From contig JAWVZU010000158.1 of NCBI GenBank assembly GCA_033722075.1, positions 1 through 9,242 of the forward strand: a stretch of DNA of 9,242 nucleotides. The letters run 5' to 3'. The DNA is from JAWVZU01 sp033722075. GTDB lineage: Bacteria; Pseudomonadota; Gammaproteobacteria; Xanthomonadales; SZUA-38. Made by a program: the position numbers and the translations under genes. The notes under the pieces are model-generated. The model did not search any database. It worked only from the letters and a program-made list of their open reading frames with translations, and was not told the origin of the DNA. Positions 1 through 5,644 of the stretch are shown here, piece after piece (position 1 is the stretch's first letter; each line of letters begins with the position of its first letter).

Positions 1-1408
1 CGGCCACACAGGGCTTGCCCATCCCGCGAGCTACGACCGCTGCGTGGGACGTCTTGCCGCCGCGACTGGTCAGGATTCCCCGGGCTGCAAAGAACCCATG
101 GATGTCCTCGGGGCGGGTTTCTTCCCGGACCAGGATGACCGGCCGGTCCTTGCCAAGCAGCTCGGCACGGTCAGCATCGAAGACGACCTCACCGGATGCC
201 GCTCCCGGCGAGGCCGGAATGCCTTCGGCCACCGGTTCGATTTCGTGGCTCGGGTCCAGGTGCGGGTGGAGCAACTGCTCGATCAGCTGCGGATCGACGC
301 GCCGGAGCGCCTCGGTACGGCTGATCAGTCCCTCTTCGGCCATCTCGACCGCCGTGCACACCCGCGCGGCGGCGTTCATCTTGCCGTTACGGGTCTGCAG
401 GCAATAGAGCCGGCCGTTCTCGATGGTGAATTCGAAATCCTGGACCTCCTTGTAGTGGGCCTCCAGCCGATCGCGCAGGTCCTCCAGCTCGCGATACATG
501 AGCGGCATGTCCTCGGCCAGCTCCTGGACCGGCTTGGGCGTCCGGATGCCGGCAACCACGTCTTCACCCTGGGCGTTCACCAGGTACTCGCCGTAGAGCT
601 GGTTTTCGCCCGTTCCCGGGTTGCGGGTAAATCCGACGCCGGTGGCGCAGTCGTCGCCCAGGTTTCCGAAAACCATGGTCACCACGTTCACCGCGGTGCC
701 GTCCGCCATCTCCGGCGTGATATTGAACTCGCGCCGGTAGTCGACCGCCCGCTTGCCCATCCAGGAACGGAACACGGCCTTGACCGCCAGCGTCAGCTGG
801 GTCTCGACATCCTCCGGAAACGGCCTGCCGCTTCGTTCTTCGACGACCCGCAGGAACTGCTCGGAGATGTCCTTGAGATGCTCCGCCTTGAGGCCGACGT
901 CGGCACTCACCCCGGCTTTTCGCTTGGCCGCCTCGAAGGGCCGATCGAAGTATTCATCGGCAATCCCCAGAGCGACCTTCCCGAACAACTGGATGAAGCG
1001 ACGGAACGCGTCATAGGCGAATCGGGCATTGTCGGTGCGGGCGATCAGTCCGTGCAGGGTGTCCTGGTTGAGGCCGAGGTTTAGAATCGTGTCCATCATT
1101 CCCGGCATCGACAGGGCGGAGCCGGACCGCACGGAGATCAACAGCGGATTGGTCGGATCCCCGAAGCGATTCCCGGTCTTCTCCTCCAGCGCCTCGATCG
1201 CAAACCGGATCTCCTCCGCGAGCCCTTCCGGCAATGCGTCATCCTCCGATGAGAGATAGGCCCTGCAGGCCTCGGTGCTGATCACGAAGCCCGGCGGCAC
1301 GTTGAGCCCGATCTGGGTCATCTCGCACAGGTTCGCGCCCTTTCCGCCGAGCAGTTTCTTGTCCTTGCCGTCGCCCGACTCGAAATCGAAAACGTAGTTC
1401 TTGGCCAT
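1..1408 (-). CDS. ppdK: Pyruvate, phosphate dikinase, N-terminal 469 residues (cut by left window edge)
   Basis: Interconverts pyruvate, ATP and phosphate with PEP, AMP and pyrophosphate in the cytoplasm. The gene begins at the ATG complementary to 1406-1408 and runs off the left edge, so only 469 of the roughly 880-900 residues usual in the family are visible. Seen: a nucleotide-binding ATP-grasp domain with GGKGANL (residues 21-27), SVRSGS (92-97), GFTRNPGTGE (259-268) and LQTRNGK (337-343). The swivelling phosphohistidine domain follows, with GGKTSH at 450-455. The histidine falls at residue 455, the same number as the catalytic His of the Clostridium symbiosum enzyme. Thr453 is the position that PPDK regulatory proteins phosphorylate in other organisms. 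The GGKTSHAAVVARGMGKP signature separates it from PEP synthase. A purine-rich stretch (GGATGAGA) lies just before the start. It is transcribed divergently from the glutathione peroxidase gene. The C-terminal PEP/pyruvate barrel lies outside the window. Confidence 0.97.
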   Translation of the reverse strand, partial: MAKNYVFDFESGDGKDKKLLGGKGANLCEMTQIGLNVPPGFVISTEACRAYLSSEDDALPEGLAEEIRFAIEALEEKTGNRFGDPTNPLLISVRSGSALSMPGMMDTILNLGLNQDTLHGLIARTDNARFAYDAFRRFIQLFGKVALGIADEYFDRPFEAAKRKAGVSADVGLKAEHLKDISEQFLRVVEERSGRPFPEDVETQLTLAVKAVFRSWMGKRAVDYRREFNITPEMADGTAVNVVTMVFGNLGDDCATGVGFTRNPGTGENQLYGEYLVNAQGEDVVAGIRTPKPVQELAEDMPLMYRELEDLRDRLEAHYKEVQDFEFTIENGRLYCLQTRNGKMNAAARVCTAVEMAEEGLISRTEALRRVDPQLIEQLLHPHLDPSHEIEPVAEGIPASPGAASGEVVFDADRAELLGKDRPVILVREETRPEDIHGFFAARGILTSRGGKTSHAAVVARGMGKPCVA

Positions 1409-1591
1409 GAATCTCATCCAATCGTCCTGTGGCCAGCATAGGCCGCCGGCGGGAACGACTTTTTGATCCAGATTTAGTGCCGGCGCGACCCGGGCGGAAA
1501 TCATCAACACGATGTCGACCGCGTGAGCGCCGGCCGCGACCAAAGTTTCACCCGGAGCGATGCATCTTCACCTTTTTCGGAGGACCTGTTC

Positions 1592-2131
1592 ATGAAAACC
1601 CTGTTGCCTTTACTCATCCTGCTGACCGGCTCAGCCACCGCCGAGAGCAACCTGCTGGACCATGATTTTCGCAAGCTTGCCGCCAAGGAAACGGTGAACC
1701 TCGGGGCGACCTATGGTGGCCAGGTGCTGCTGGTGGTCAACACCGCCAGCAAGTGCGGCAACACGCCCCAGTACGACGGCCTGGAAGCGCTCTACGACGA
1801 ATACAAGGATCGGGGCTTTGCGGTGCTCGGATTTCCGTCCAACGACTTCATGGGCCAGGAGCCGGGCACCGAAGAAGAGATCCAGGACTTCTGCCGGCTG
1901 ACCTACGGCGTTCAGTTTCCGATGTTCGCCAAGACCTCGGTCCGCGATGACCAGGCCCATCCCTTCTACCGGCAACTGCGCGAGATCTCGGGAGAGGCGC
2001 CAAGCTGGAACTTTCACAAATATCTGATTGGCCGGGACGGCCAACTGATCGCCAGCTTCAAGGCCCGCACCGAGCCCTATGCGCCGGAGATCATCGAGGC
2101 CATCGAAGCCGCCCTGGCGGCTCAAGGCTAA
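1592..2131 (+). CDS. Exported glutathione peroxidase family protein (thiol peroxidase)
   Basis: Predicted thiol-dependent peroxidase of 179 residues, acting outside the cytoplasm if the signal is used. The start at 1592 is set by GGAGG at 1579-1583, 8 bases upstream. An earlier in-frame ATG at 1523 would put extra residues before the signal peptide and has no such site. Residues 1-18 form a signal peptide (MKTLLPLLILL core, then ATA before Glu18). The peroxidatic cysteine is Cys55 in NTASKCGNTPQY. Cys101 in DFCRLTYG sits where thioredoxin-dependent family members keep the resolving cysteine. Trp139 and Asn140 (SWNFHKYL) match the catalytic Trp/Asn pair. The catalytic Gln of the usual FPCNQF motif is Asp85 here (FPSNDF), a variant that I recall from other exported bacterial homologues. 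The physiological reductant cannot be told from sequence; by family it is more likely thioredoxin-like than glutathione. Confidence 0.93.
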   Translation: MKTLLPLLILLTGSATAESNLLDHDFRKLAAKETVNLGATYGGQVLLVVNTASKCGNTPQYDGLEALYDEYKDRGFAVLGFPSNDFMGQEPGTEEEIQDFCRLTYGVQFPMFAKTSVRDDQAHPFYRQLREISGEAPSWNFHKYLIGRDGQLIASFKARTEPYAPEIIEAIEAALAAQG

Positions 2132-2147
2132 AGCGATCGGAAATGAC

Positions 2148-2162
2148 GTACCGGCGCGGTAC
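2148..2162. repeat. Perfect short dyad between the peroxidase and YbjT-like genes
   Basis: GTACCG (2148-2153) and CGGTAC (2157-2162) are perfect inverted copies around a 3-base centre, in the 66-base gap between two plus-strand genes. No T-run follows, so a strong intrinsic terminator is unlikely. It may be an operator or a weak attenuating hairpin ahead of the GTG start at 2198. Function is inferred only from position. Confidence 0.35.
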
Positions 2163-2197
2163 CATGGGCGGCGGTTGCAGAACGTCTCCCATCATCC

Positions 2198-3664
2198 GTG
2201 AGCCCGAACTCATCCGCTATCAAACTGGTCTACGGTGCCAGCGGGTATGTCGGCACCCACCTCGTTGAGCACCTGCGGGGGTCCCACCAGCACTTGCGTG
2301 CAGCAGCACGACGGCTCGATGCGCTCGAGGCCAGGAACTGGGACGAGGTCGAGTGCGTCCGGTCCGACGCACTCAATCCGGAGACCCTGCCGGCCGCGCT
2401 GAGCGACGTCGACACCGCCTATTATCTCGTCCACTCCATGGCGGCCGGTTCGGACTTCGGCCGACTGGACCTGACCGCAGCAGCGAACTTCGCCCGGGCT
2501 GCGGCAGATGCCGGCGTTCGCCGTATCGTCTATCTCGGCGGCCTAGTCCCGGACGACGCCCGCAGCGAGCACATCGTCTCTCGTCGGGACACGGGCGAGG
2601 TCCTGCGAGAGGGCAGCGTTCCGGTGACCGAGGTCCGCGCCGGAATCATCGTCGGGCCCGGCTCTGCCGCGTTCGAAGTCATGCGAGACCTGGTGTTTCA
2701 CCTGCCGATCATGCTGACACCGCGGTGGGTCCGGTCGAAATCGCCGCCCATTGCGCTGACCAATCTGCTGACCTACCTGGAGGAGATTGCCGCTCACCCG
2801 ATCGCCGCAGGCCGCATCTACGAGGCAGCCGGACCGGACCGTCTCACGTACGAAGAGATGATGACCATCCTGGCGGAAGTGGCGAATCATCGTCGCCCGT
2901 TCATCGTGCCGGTCCCGGTGCTCACCCCCCGCCTGTCCGCCTGGTGGCTGAAGTTCGTGACTTCCGTTCCGACCAACATCGCCCGGGCACTGGTGGAAGG
3001 TCTCGAGCATGATTTCGAAGCCCGCACGGATCCGCTTGAGACCTTGATTCCCCAGGACCTGCTGAATTTCGAGCAATCGGTGGAAGCGGTATTCGAGGCC
3101 GAGCAGCAAGCCACGGTCCAGGCCCGCTGGGTCGAGGGCGCGTTTGCTTTTCGCGGCCATCGGAAGGACCACGCCTATTACGCCAAGAAGGCCTCGGGCT
3201 ACTTCGAGACCGAGCTGCCTGCCGAGACCGTGTGGCGGGAACTGTGCACCATCGGGGGCTCGACTCGCTATTTCTACCTGAATTTCCTGTGGACCCTGCG
3301 CGAACTGCTCGACTGGTTCGTCGGCGGTTCCGGACTGAAGCGAACACGGCGCCACCCGGAAAAGCTGCGGGTCGGAGACCGGGTGGACTCGTGGGATGTC
3401 GTGGGGCTCGAGCCGGGCAAGCGGCTGACCATGAAATTCGGCATGAAGGCACCCGGCACCGGCGTGCTGGAGTTTGAACTCAACGAAGGAACCGATGGGC
3501 GGACCCGACTGACGGCAACCGCCTACTGGCACCCGGCGGGTATCGCCGGCATTCTCTACTGGCTCTCGCTGGAGCCGGCCCACCGGATCATCTTCCGCGG
3601 CCTGACCCGGCGAATCTGCGAACGTGCCGCCGAACGCGCGCAACGGTTGCAGGAGGCGCCGTGA
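2198..3664 (+). CDS. ybjT: YbjT-like SDR-family NAD(P)-binding protein with C-terminal DUF2867 domain
   Basis: A 488-residue cytoplasmic protein of the atypical short-chain dehydrogenase (NmrA-like) type. The N-terminal Rossmann fold shows VYGASGYVG (residues 11-19), a YYLVHSM segment (75-81) and VRRIVYLGGL (107-116), as in E. coli YbjT and relatives. Residues from about 325 to 485 fit the DUF2867 domain, with the aromatic-rich GGSTRYFYLNFLW segment at 353-365. Substrate and reaction are unknown, and the SDR Tyr-x3-Lys catalytic pair is not evident, so activity is open. GTG at 2198 is the only possible start after an in-frame stop at 2144-2146 that leaves enough room for the Rossmann motif. 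No Shine-Dalgarno sequence stands before it. The last codons overlap the zinc-ribbon gene by 4 bases. The family name is solid; the gene symbol rests on architecture only. Confidence 0.87.
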   Translation: MSPNSSAIKLVYGASGYVGTHLVEHLRGSHQHLRAAARRLDALEARNWDEVECVRSDALNPETLPAALSDVDTAYYLVHSMAAGSDFGRLDLTAAANFARAAADAGVRRIVYLGGLVPDDARSEHIVSRRDTGEVLREGSVPVTEVRAGIIVGPGSAAFEVMRDLVFHLPIMLTPRWVRSKSPPIALTNLLTYLEEIAAHPIAAGRIYEAAGPDRLTYEEMMTILAEVANHRRPFIVPVPVLTPRLSAWWLKFVTSVPTNIARALVEGLEHDFEARTDPLETLIPQDLLNFEQSVEAVFEAEQQATVQARWVEGAFAFRGHRKDHAYYAKKASGYFETELPAETVWRELCTIGGSTRYFYLNFLWTLRELLDWFVGGSGLKRTRRHPEKLRVGDRVDSWDVVGLEPGKRLTMKFGMKAPGTGVLEFELNEGTDGRTRLTATAYWHPAGIAGILYWLSLEPAHRIIFRGLTRRICERAAERAQRLQEAP

Positions 3665-3867
3665 CTTACCAATGCCTCAGTTGCACCTACAAGGCCAAGG
3701 TGTTTCCCGGTGGCGTCTGCCCGGGCTGCGGATCACCCAAGATCCAGCGCCTAGATCGGCCGCAGGAGAAGGAAAAGACGACCCGCAAGCCGTACCGGCT
3801 GCTCCTCGCCGGCGCCCTTTGGGCTTATCTCTTCTACGTCGGGTTCAAACAGGCCGGGTTCGTGTGA
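3661..3867 (+). CDS. Small zinc-ribbon protein with one C-terminal membrane helix
   Basis: A 68-residue protein that I do not recognise by name. It has a four-cysteine ribbon, Cys5-x2-Cys8 and Cys20-x2-Cys23 (the second knuckle reads CPGCG), likely binding one zinc ion. A charged linker follows (about residues 28-44), then a hydrophobic segment (about 46-61, RLLLAGALWAYLFYVGF) able to span the membrane, and a very short tail. The ribbon should face the cytoplasm if the Lys/Arg-rich linker stays inside. GTG at 3661 overlaps the preceding TGA (GTGA) and is preceded by AGGAGG at 3651-3656, 4 bases away. Translation is therefore probably coupled to the YbjT-like gene. The strong ribosome site and conserved knuckle spacing argue for a real gene. 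A role as membrane adaptor or partner of the upstream oxidoreductase is inference. Confidence 0.8.
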   Translation: MTYQCLSCTYKAKVFPGGVCPGCGSPKIQRLDRPQEKEKTTRKPYRLLLAGALWAYLFYVGFKQAGFV

Positions 3868-3901
3868 CGCCTACCGGCGACTTCCGTGTGATGGAGCAAC
3901 C

Positions 3902-3931
3902 CGGCGCGAAAGTGCTGCGACCTTCGCGCCG
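3902..3931. terminator. Possible bidirectional terminator hairpin between convergent genes
   Basis: CGGCGCGAA (3902-3910) and TTCGCGCCG (3923-3931) are perfect 9-base inverted copies with a 12-base loop. It lies between the ends of the plus-strand zinc-ribbon gene (3867) and the minus-strand HiPIP gene (3996). The plus side is followed only by a broken T-run (GATTTGATT), and the minus side has none. Intrinsic termination would be weak; Rho-dependent or two-way blocking roles are possible. Confidence 0.45.
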
Positions 3932-3995
3932 AGTGATTTGATTGAACTGGATCGAAGCGGCGTCGCAGTCGACTGACCCGGCGCCTCGGCAAGGA

Positions 3996-4337
3996 TCAAC
4001 CGGCCTTTTTCACCCAGGCCGAACACCAGCCTTCGGCTTGAACGCCCTTTCCGGGGAAGATGGCGCACGGGCCCAGTCCTTCGTCCCCGCCCTGCCACAA
4101 CTGACAGTTCAAACACTTCTGGTCTACGGAGTGATTCGGAAATTTCGCCCCGTCGACATCGGCTGTATCCGCCTTGTAGCCGAGTGCCTGGGCCTGCGGA
4201 TCATCTTCGGAAAGTTCCGGAAGATCACTTGCGAACGCGGTGTGCCCGAATCCGATCAGCGGGGTGGCAATAGCGGTTGTCACTACGCCCTTGAGAAATC
4301 CGCGTCGGGTTACGGGTCTTGTTTCACGGCTTGCCAT
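3996..4337 (-). CDS. High-potential iron-sulfur protein (HiPIP), Tat-exported
   Basis: A small periplasmic electron carrier holding one 4Fe-4S cluster, which in photosynthetic and some respiratory Proteobacteria passes electrons from the bc1 complex to a reaction centre or terminal oxidase. The 113-residue precursor begins with a twin-arginine signal, TRRGFLKG at residues 10-17, then a hydrophobic stretch and an AFA cleavage site near residue 36, leaving a mature protein of about 77 residues. Cluster ligands are Cys75, Cys78, Cys91 and Cys105 (C-x2-C-x12-C-x13-C). The surrounding CLNCQLW, GPCAIFPGK and GWCSAWVKKA are typical of the family. Tat export fits a cofactor loaded in the cytoplasm. 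AAGGAGA at 4350-4344 (minus) lies 6 bases before the ATG and overlaps the stop of the upstream peptide gene, so the two are likely co-transcribed. No photosynthesis gene is visible here. Confidence 0.95.
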   Translation of the reverse strand: MASRETRPVTRRGFLKGVVTTAIATPLIGFGHTAFASDLPELSEDDPQAQALGYKADTADVDGAKFPNHSVDQKCLNCQLWQGGDEGLGPCAIFPGKGVQAEGWCSAWVKKAG

Positions 4338-4349
4338 TTGAATTCTCCT

Positions 4350-4511
4350 TCAACAGCGATCATCAGCGACGCGGTCGGCGCGTCGCCGGTTAGGGGTTTG
4401 GACCAACCGCGAAGGTTGGCGGCGCTCGCTCATTCGGTTCACCACTGCGCCCAGCGCTGAACCCAATATTACCAGTCCAGTCGCCAGGCTCGCGACAAGA
4501 TAGAAGCTCAT
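4350..4511 (-). CDS. Unannotated 53-residue single-helix membrane peptide upstream of HiPIP
   Basis: Reading the minus strand from ATG (4511-4509) gives 53 codons ending with TGA at 4352-4350. Residues about 4-24 (YLVASLATGLVILGSALGAV) form one membrane helix. The rest is a short Arg-rich tail (RMSERRQPSR, then NRRRADR), predicting N-terminus out and tail in the cytoplasm. GGGAGG at 4525-4520 sits 8 bases before the start, a strong ribosome site. The gap to the HiPIP start is 12 bases, and the TGA overlaps the HiPIP Shine-Dalgarno, which suggests coupled translation. I recognise no family. It is easily missed because of its length. A chance ORF is possible, but start signal, helix and spacing together favour a gene. 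A link to HiPIP maturation or membrane delivery is inference only. Confidence 0.62.
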   Translation of the reverse strand: MSFYLVASLATGLVILGSALGAVVNRMSERRQPSRLVQTPNRRRADRVADDRC

Positions 4512-4650
4512 GGGAATGACCTCCCGCTCGTGAATAAGTTGCGAGTGTAAAGGTCACCCATGCAGGAAAAGTGCAGGGTGATCCCCGATATGACGAGGAA
4601 AAATATACGAAGTCAGGCTAACTGCGCCGCCTGAACCGCCGCTGAATGCG
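4512..4650 (-). promoter_or_regulatory. Leader region of the peptide-HiPIP operon
   Basis: This 139-base gap separates the small membrane-protein gene ending at 4651 from the peptide start at 4511. It is richer in A and T around 4584-4615 than its neighbours and contains the strong dyad at 4554-4581. I see no convincing pair of -35 and -10 hexamers on the minus strand, so the promoter position is unresolved. Read-through from the upstream operon on the same strand cannot be excluded. No further ORF is supported here. Confidence 0.4.
4554..4581. repeat. Compact 10-base-pair dyad upstream of the peptide-HiPIP operon
   Basis: TCACCC (4554-4559), a single unpaired A, and TGCA (4561-4564) mirror TGCA (4572-4575) and GGGTGA (4576-4581) around GGAAAAG. 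As RNA this is a 10-bp stem with one bulge and a 7-base loop, extendable by a G-U and a G-C pair. It ends about 43 bases before the peptide start. It may be a regulator binding site or a 5'-leader hairpin. It lacks a following U-run in the minus direction beyond a brief TTTA, so termination is less likely. Confidence 0.5.
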
Positions 4651-4665
4651 CTAGCGTGAGCGCGT
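4646..4665. repeat. Small hairpin overlapping the end of the two-helix membrane-protein gene
   Basis: GCGCT (4648-4652) pairs with AGCGC (4659-4663) around a 6-base loop, with an A-U and a U-G pair possible outside. It covers the stop codon of the minus-strand gene ending at 4651. No T-run follows in either direction. It may protect the 3' end of the message or mean nothing. Confidence 0.25.
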
Positions 4666-4857
4666 GACCCTCCGCTTAAGACATGTCCAGTCGCTGCGGG
4701 CCTGTCCCGAAATCAGACCATCGCTGACAAACCAGGCCGGTATGAGCAGAAGTACGATCGTGGATGCGTTCGGGTGATCTCCGAACAGAACCGACAGGGC
4801 GATCATCAGGGCCGCCCAGAGCAATGCGTTGGCGATTGTGGCTTTCGATCTTTTCAT
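4651..4857 (-). CDS. Small two-helix membrane protein, last gene of the XRE cassette
   Basis: A 68-residue protein of no family that I recognise. Two hydrophobic segments are visible, about residues 8-25 (IANALLWAALMIALSVLF) and 32-50 (STIVLLLIPAWFVSDGL), joined by a short polar turn GDHPNA. The C-terminus is basic (KRRVTRSR), predicting both ends in the cytoplasm. Its ATG (4857-4855) overlaps the TGA of the XRE gene by 4 bases (ATGA), so translation is coupled to the repressor. An AAGG about 9 bases upstream may help. The neighbourhood of a small HTH repressor plus membrane proteins recalls many bacterial repressor/membrane-protein cassettes whose roles are poorly known. Function is unassigned. 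Confidence 0.72.
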   Translation of the reverse strand: MKRSKATIANALLWAALMIALSVLFGDHPNASTIVLLLIPAWFVSDGLISGQARSDWTCLKRRVTRSR

Positions 4858-5075
4858 GAGGTGTGACCTTCTTCGTTGAGTGAGAAAACTTCTTCGACCG
4901 GCACGCCAAAGTGGCGGGCGATCTTGAGGGCAATCACCGTCGAAGGGACGAAGCGTCCGACCTCGATGGTGCTGATCGTCTTGCGCGACACGCCGATGGC
5001 GTCGGCCAGTTCGCTCTGGCTCATCCGGTGCTCGGCGCGGAAGACGCGAATCCGGTTGTCCAGCTCACTTGCCAT
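4854..5075 (-). CDS. Small XRE/Cro-CI family helix-turn-helix regulator
   Basis: A 73-residue DNA-binding protein made almost entirely of one HTH domain. The fold runs from about residue 7 to 65: RIRVFRAEHRMSQSELADAI, then GVSRKTISTIE as turn and recognition helix (28-38), then GRFVPSTVIALKIARHFGVP and an EEVF end. This matches the compact YozG-like class of XRE regulators. The start at 5075 (MASEL) is chosen over an in-frame upstream ATG at 5150 because GGGAG (5086-5082) lies 6 bases before it. The longer form would also add 25 low-complexity residues encoded inside the neighbouring gene. Its start overlaps the end of the four-helix membrane-protein gene by 11 bases, and its stop overlaps the next start by 4. 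It probably represses its own operon, with the dyads at 5571-5623 as candidate sites; this is inference. Confidence 0.9.
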   Translation of the reverse strand: MASELDNRIRVFRAEHRMSQSELADAIGVSRKTISTIEVGRFVPSTVIALKIARHFGVPVEEVFSLNEEGHTS

Positions 5076-5553
5076 CGTCGTCTCCCGCATCGAACTCGTC
5101 CTCGGGCGCATCGTCCCGCGACAGCAGGAAGAAACCGCCGCTGAACACACCGAGGATCAGGCACAGCAGCACATTGATGAAGAAAGCCGTGGGCAGGTCC
5201 GTCAGCCATCGCTTGCTGAGGGGTTCAAAAAGGATTAGCACGATGAAGGCGAAGGTGAACGCATGGGATCCCGCCTTTCGGAAGGCGCCGGCTATGAACC
5301 CCTCCGGCCCGCAGTCCACCCGGGCGACACCGTGGCGCAGCCTGAACAGCTTTACAAATACGGGCAACACCGCCGCGACAGCACCCAGCGAGAGCAGCAG
5401 TTGAGCCGTCTCCAGCCAGTCGTGGAGTGGGTCGTCAACCAGGTAGGTCGCGGCGCCGGCGCCGTAGGCGAACGACATCAGCAGCACGCCCAGGGCCGTC
5501 CGGGTCAGAAACCGGTCGATGAACTGGGGCATGCTTTCGGACTTGTTGAACAT
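5065..5553 (-). CDS. Four-helix inner-membrane protein, first gene of the XRE cassette
   Basis: A 162-residue membrane protein that I cannot place in a named family. Likely membrane segments are about residues 17-37, 49-69, 97-114 and 122-145. The loop at 70-96 is basic and cytoplasmic by the positive-inside rule. The tail after 145 is strikingly acidic (DDAPEDEFDAGDDDGK), also cytoplasmic. The start at 5553 is supported by GAGGAG (5564-5559), 5 bases upstream. It is followed by, and overlaps, the small XRE regulator. A four-helix protein followed by a small XRE gene is the arrangement seen with DUF2975-type proteins, but I cannot confirm that the sequence belongs there. It is divergent from inorganic pyrophosphatase. 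Confidence 0.85.
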   Translation of the reverse strand: MFNKSESMPQFIDRFLTRTALGVLLMSFAYGAGAATYLVDDPLHDWLETAQLLLSLGAVAAVLPVFVKLFRLRHGVARVDCGPEGFIAGAFRKAGSHAFTFAFIVLILFEPLSKRWLTDLPTAFFINVLLCLILGVFSGGFFLLSRDDAPEDEFDAGDDDGK

Positions 5554-5570
5554 CGTCGCTCCTCAATGCG

Positions 5571-5623
5571 TGATAATCGGGTATCATGATGACACTTTTG
5601 TATCCCTAAATGATACCTTAGGG
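5571..5623. promoter_or_regulatory. Cluster of nested dyads, candidate operators for the XRE regulator
   Basis: The AT-rich stretch upstream of the membrane-protein/XRE operon holds overlapping symmetric elements. TGATA (5571-5575) mirrors TATCA (5582-5586). ATCATGAT (5583-5590) is a perfect palindrome. GTATC (5600-5604) mirrors GATAC (5612-5616). GGTATCAT (5580-5587) mirrors ATGATACC (5610-5617). CCCTAA (5604-5609) mirrors TTAGGG (5618-5623). GTATC thus occurs in three copies, two on plus (5581, 5600) and one on minus (5616). Position just before an operon encoding its own HTH protein suggests autoregulation. No clear minus-strand -35/-10 pair can be named. The start of pyrophosphatase transcription lies only about 55 bases further on. 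Confidence 0.55.
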
Positions 5624-5644
5624 TTACATTATGGGAAATTCACG

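Noticed and set aside
44..1084. Long plus-strand ORF of 346 codons
   Set aside because: It lies antisense to pyruvate phosphate dikinase, whose motifs are unmistakable; high GC gives long mirror frames. No domain is recognisable in it.
1443..1452. CCGCCGGCGG palindrome between ppdK and the peroxidase gene
   Set aside because: Low-complexity GC symmetry with no extended arms or T-tract; no support as an operator.
2543..3643. Minus-strand ORF of 366 codons opposite the YbjT-like gene
   Set aside because: Mirror frame of a well-supported coding gene; its translation is Arg/Gly/Pro-rich with no recognisable motif.
3966..3975. CAGTCGACTG, a perfect 10-base palindrome downstream of HiPIP
   Set aside because: Symmetry does not extend further and has no loop; a single 10-base palindrome is plausible by chance in several kilobases of GC-rich DNA.
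3942..4460. Plus-strand ORF of 172 codons
   Set aside because: Runs opposite the HiPIP gene and the 53-residue peptide, both of which have good ribosome sites and clear sequence features.
5076..5150. Longer N-terminus for the XRE regulator (ATG at 5150)
   Set aside because: The added residues are an out-of-frame reading of the acidic tail of the neighbouring membrane protein; GGGAG 6 bases before the ATG at 5075 supports the short form.
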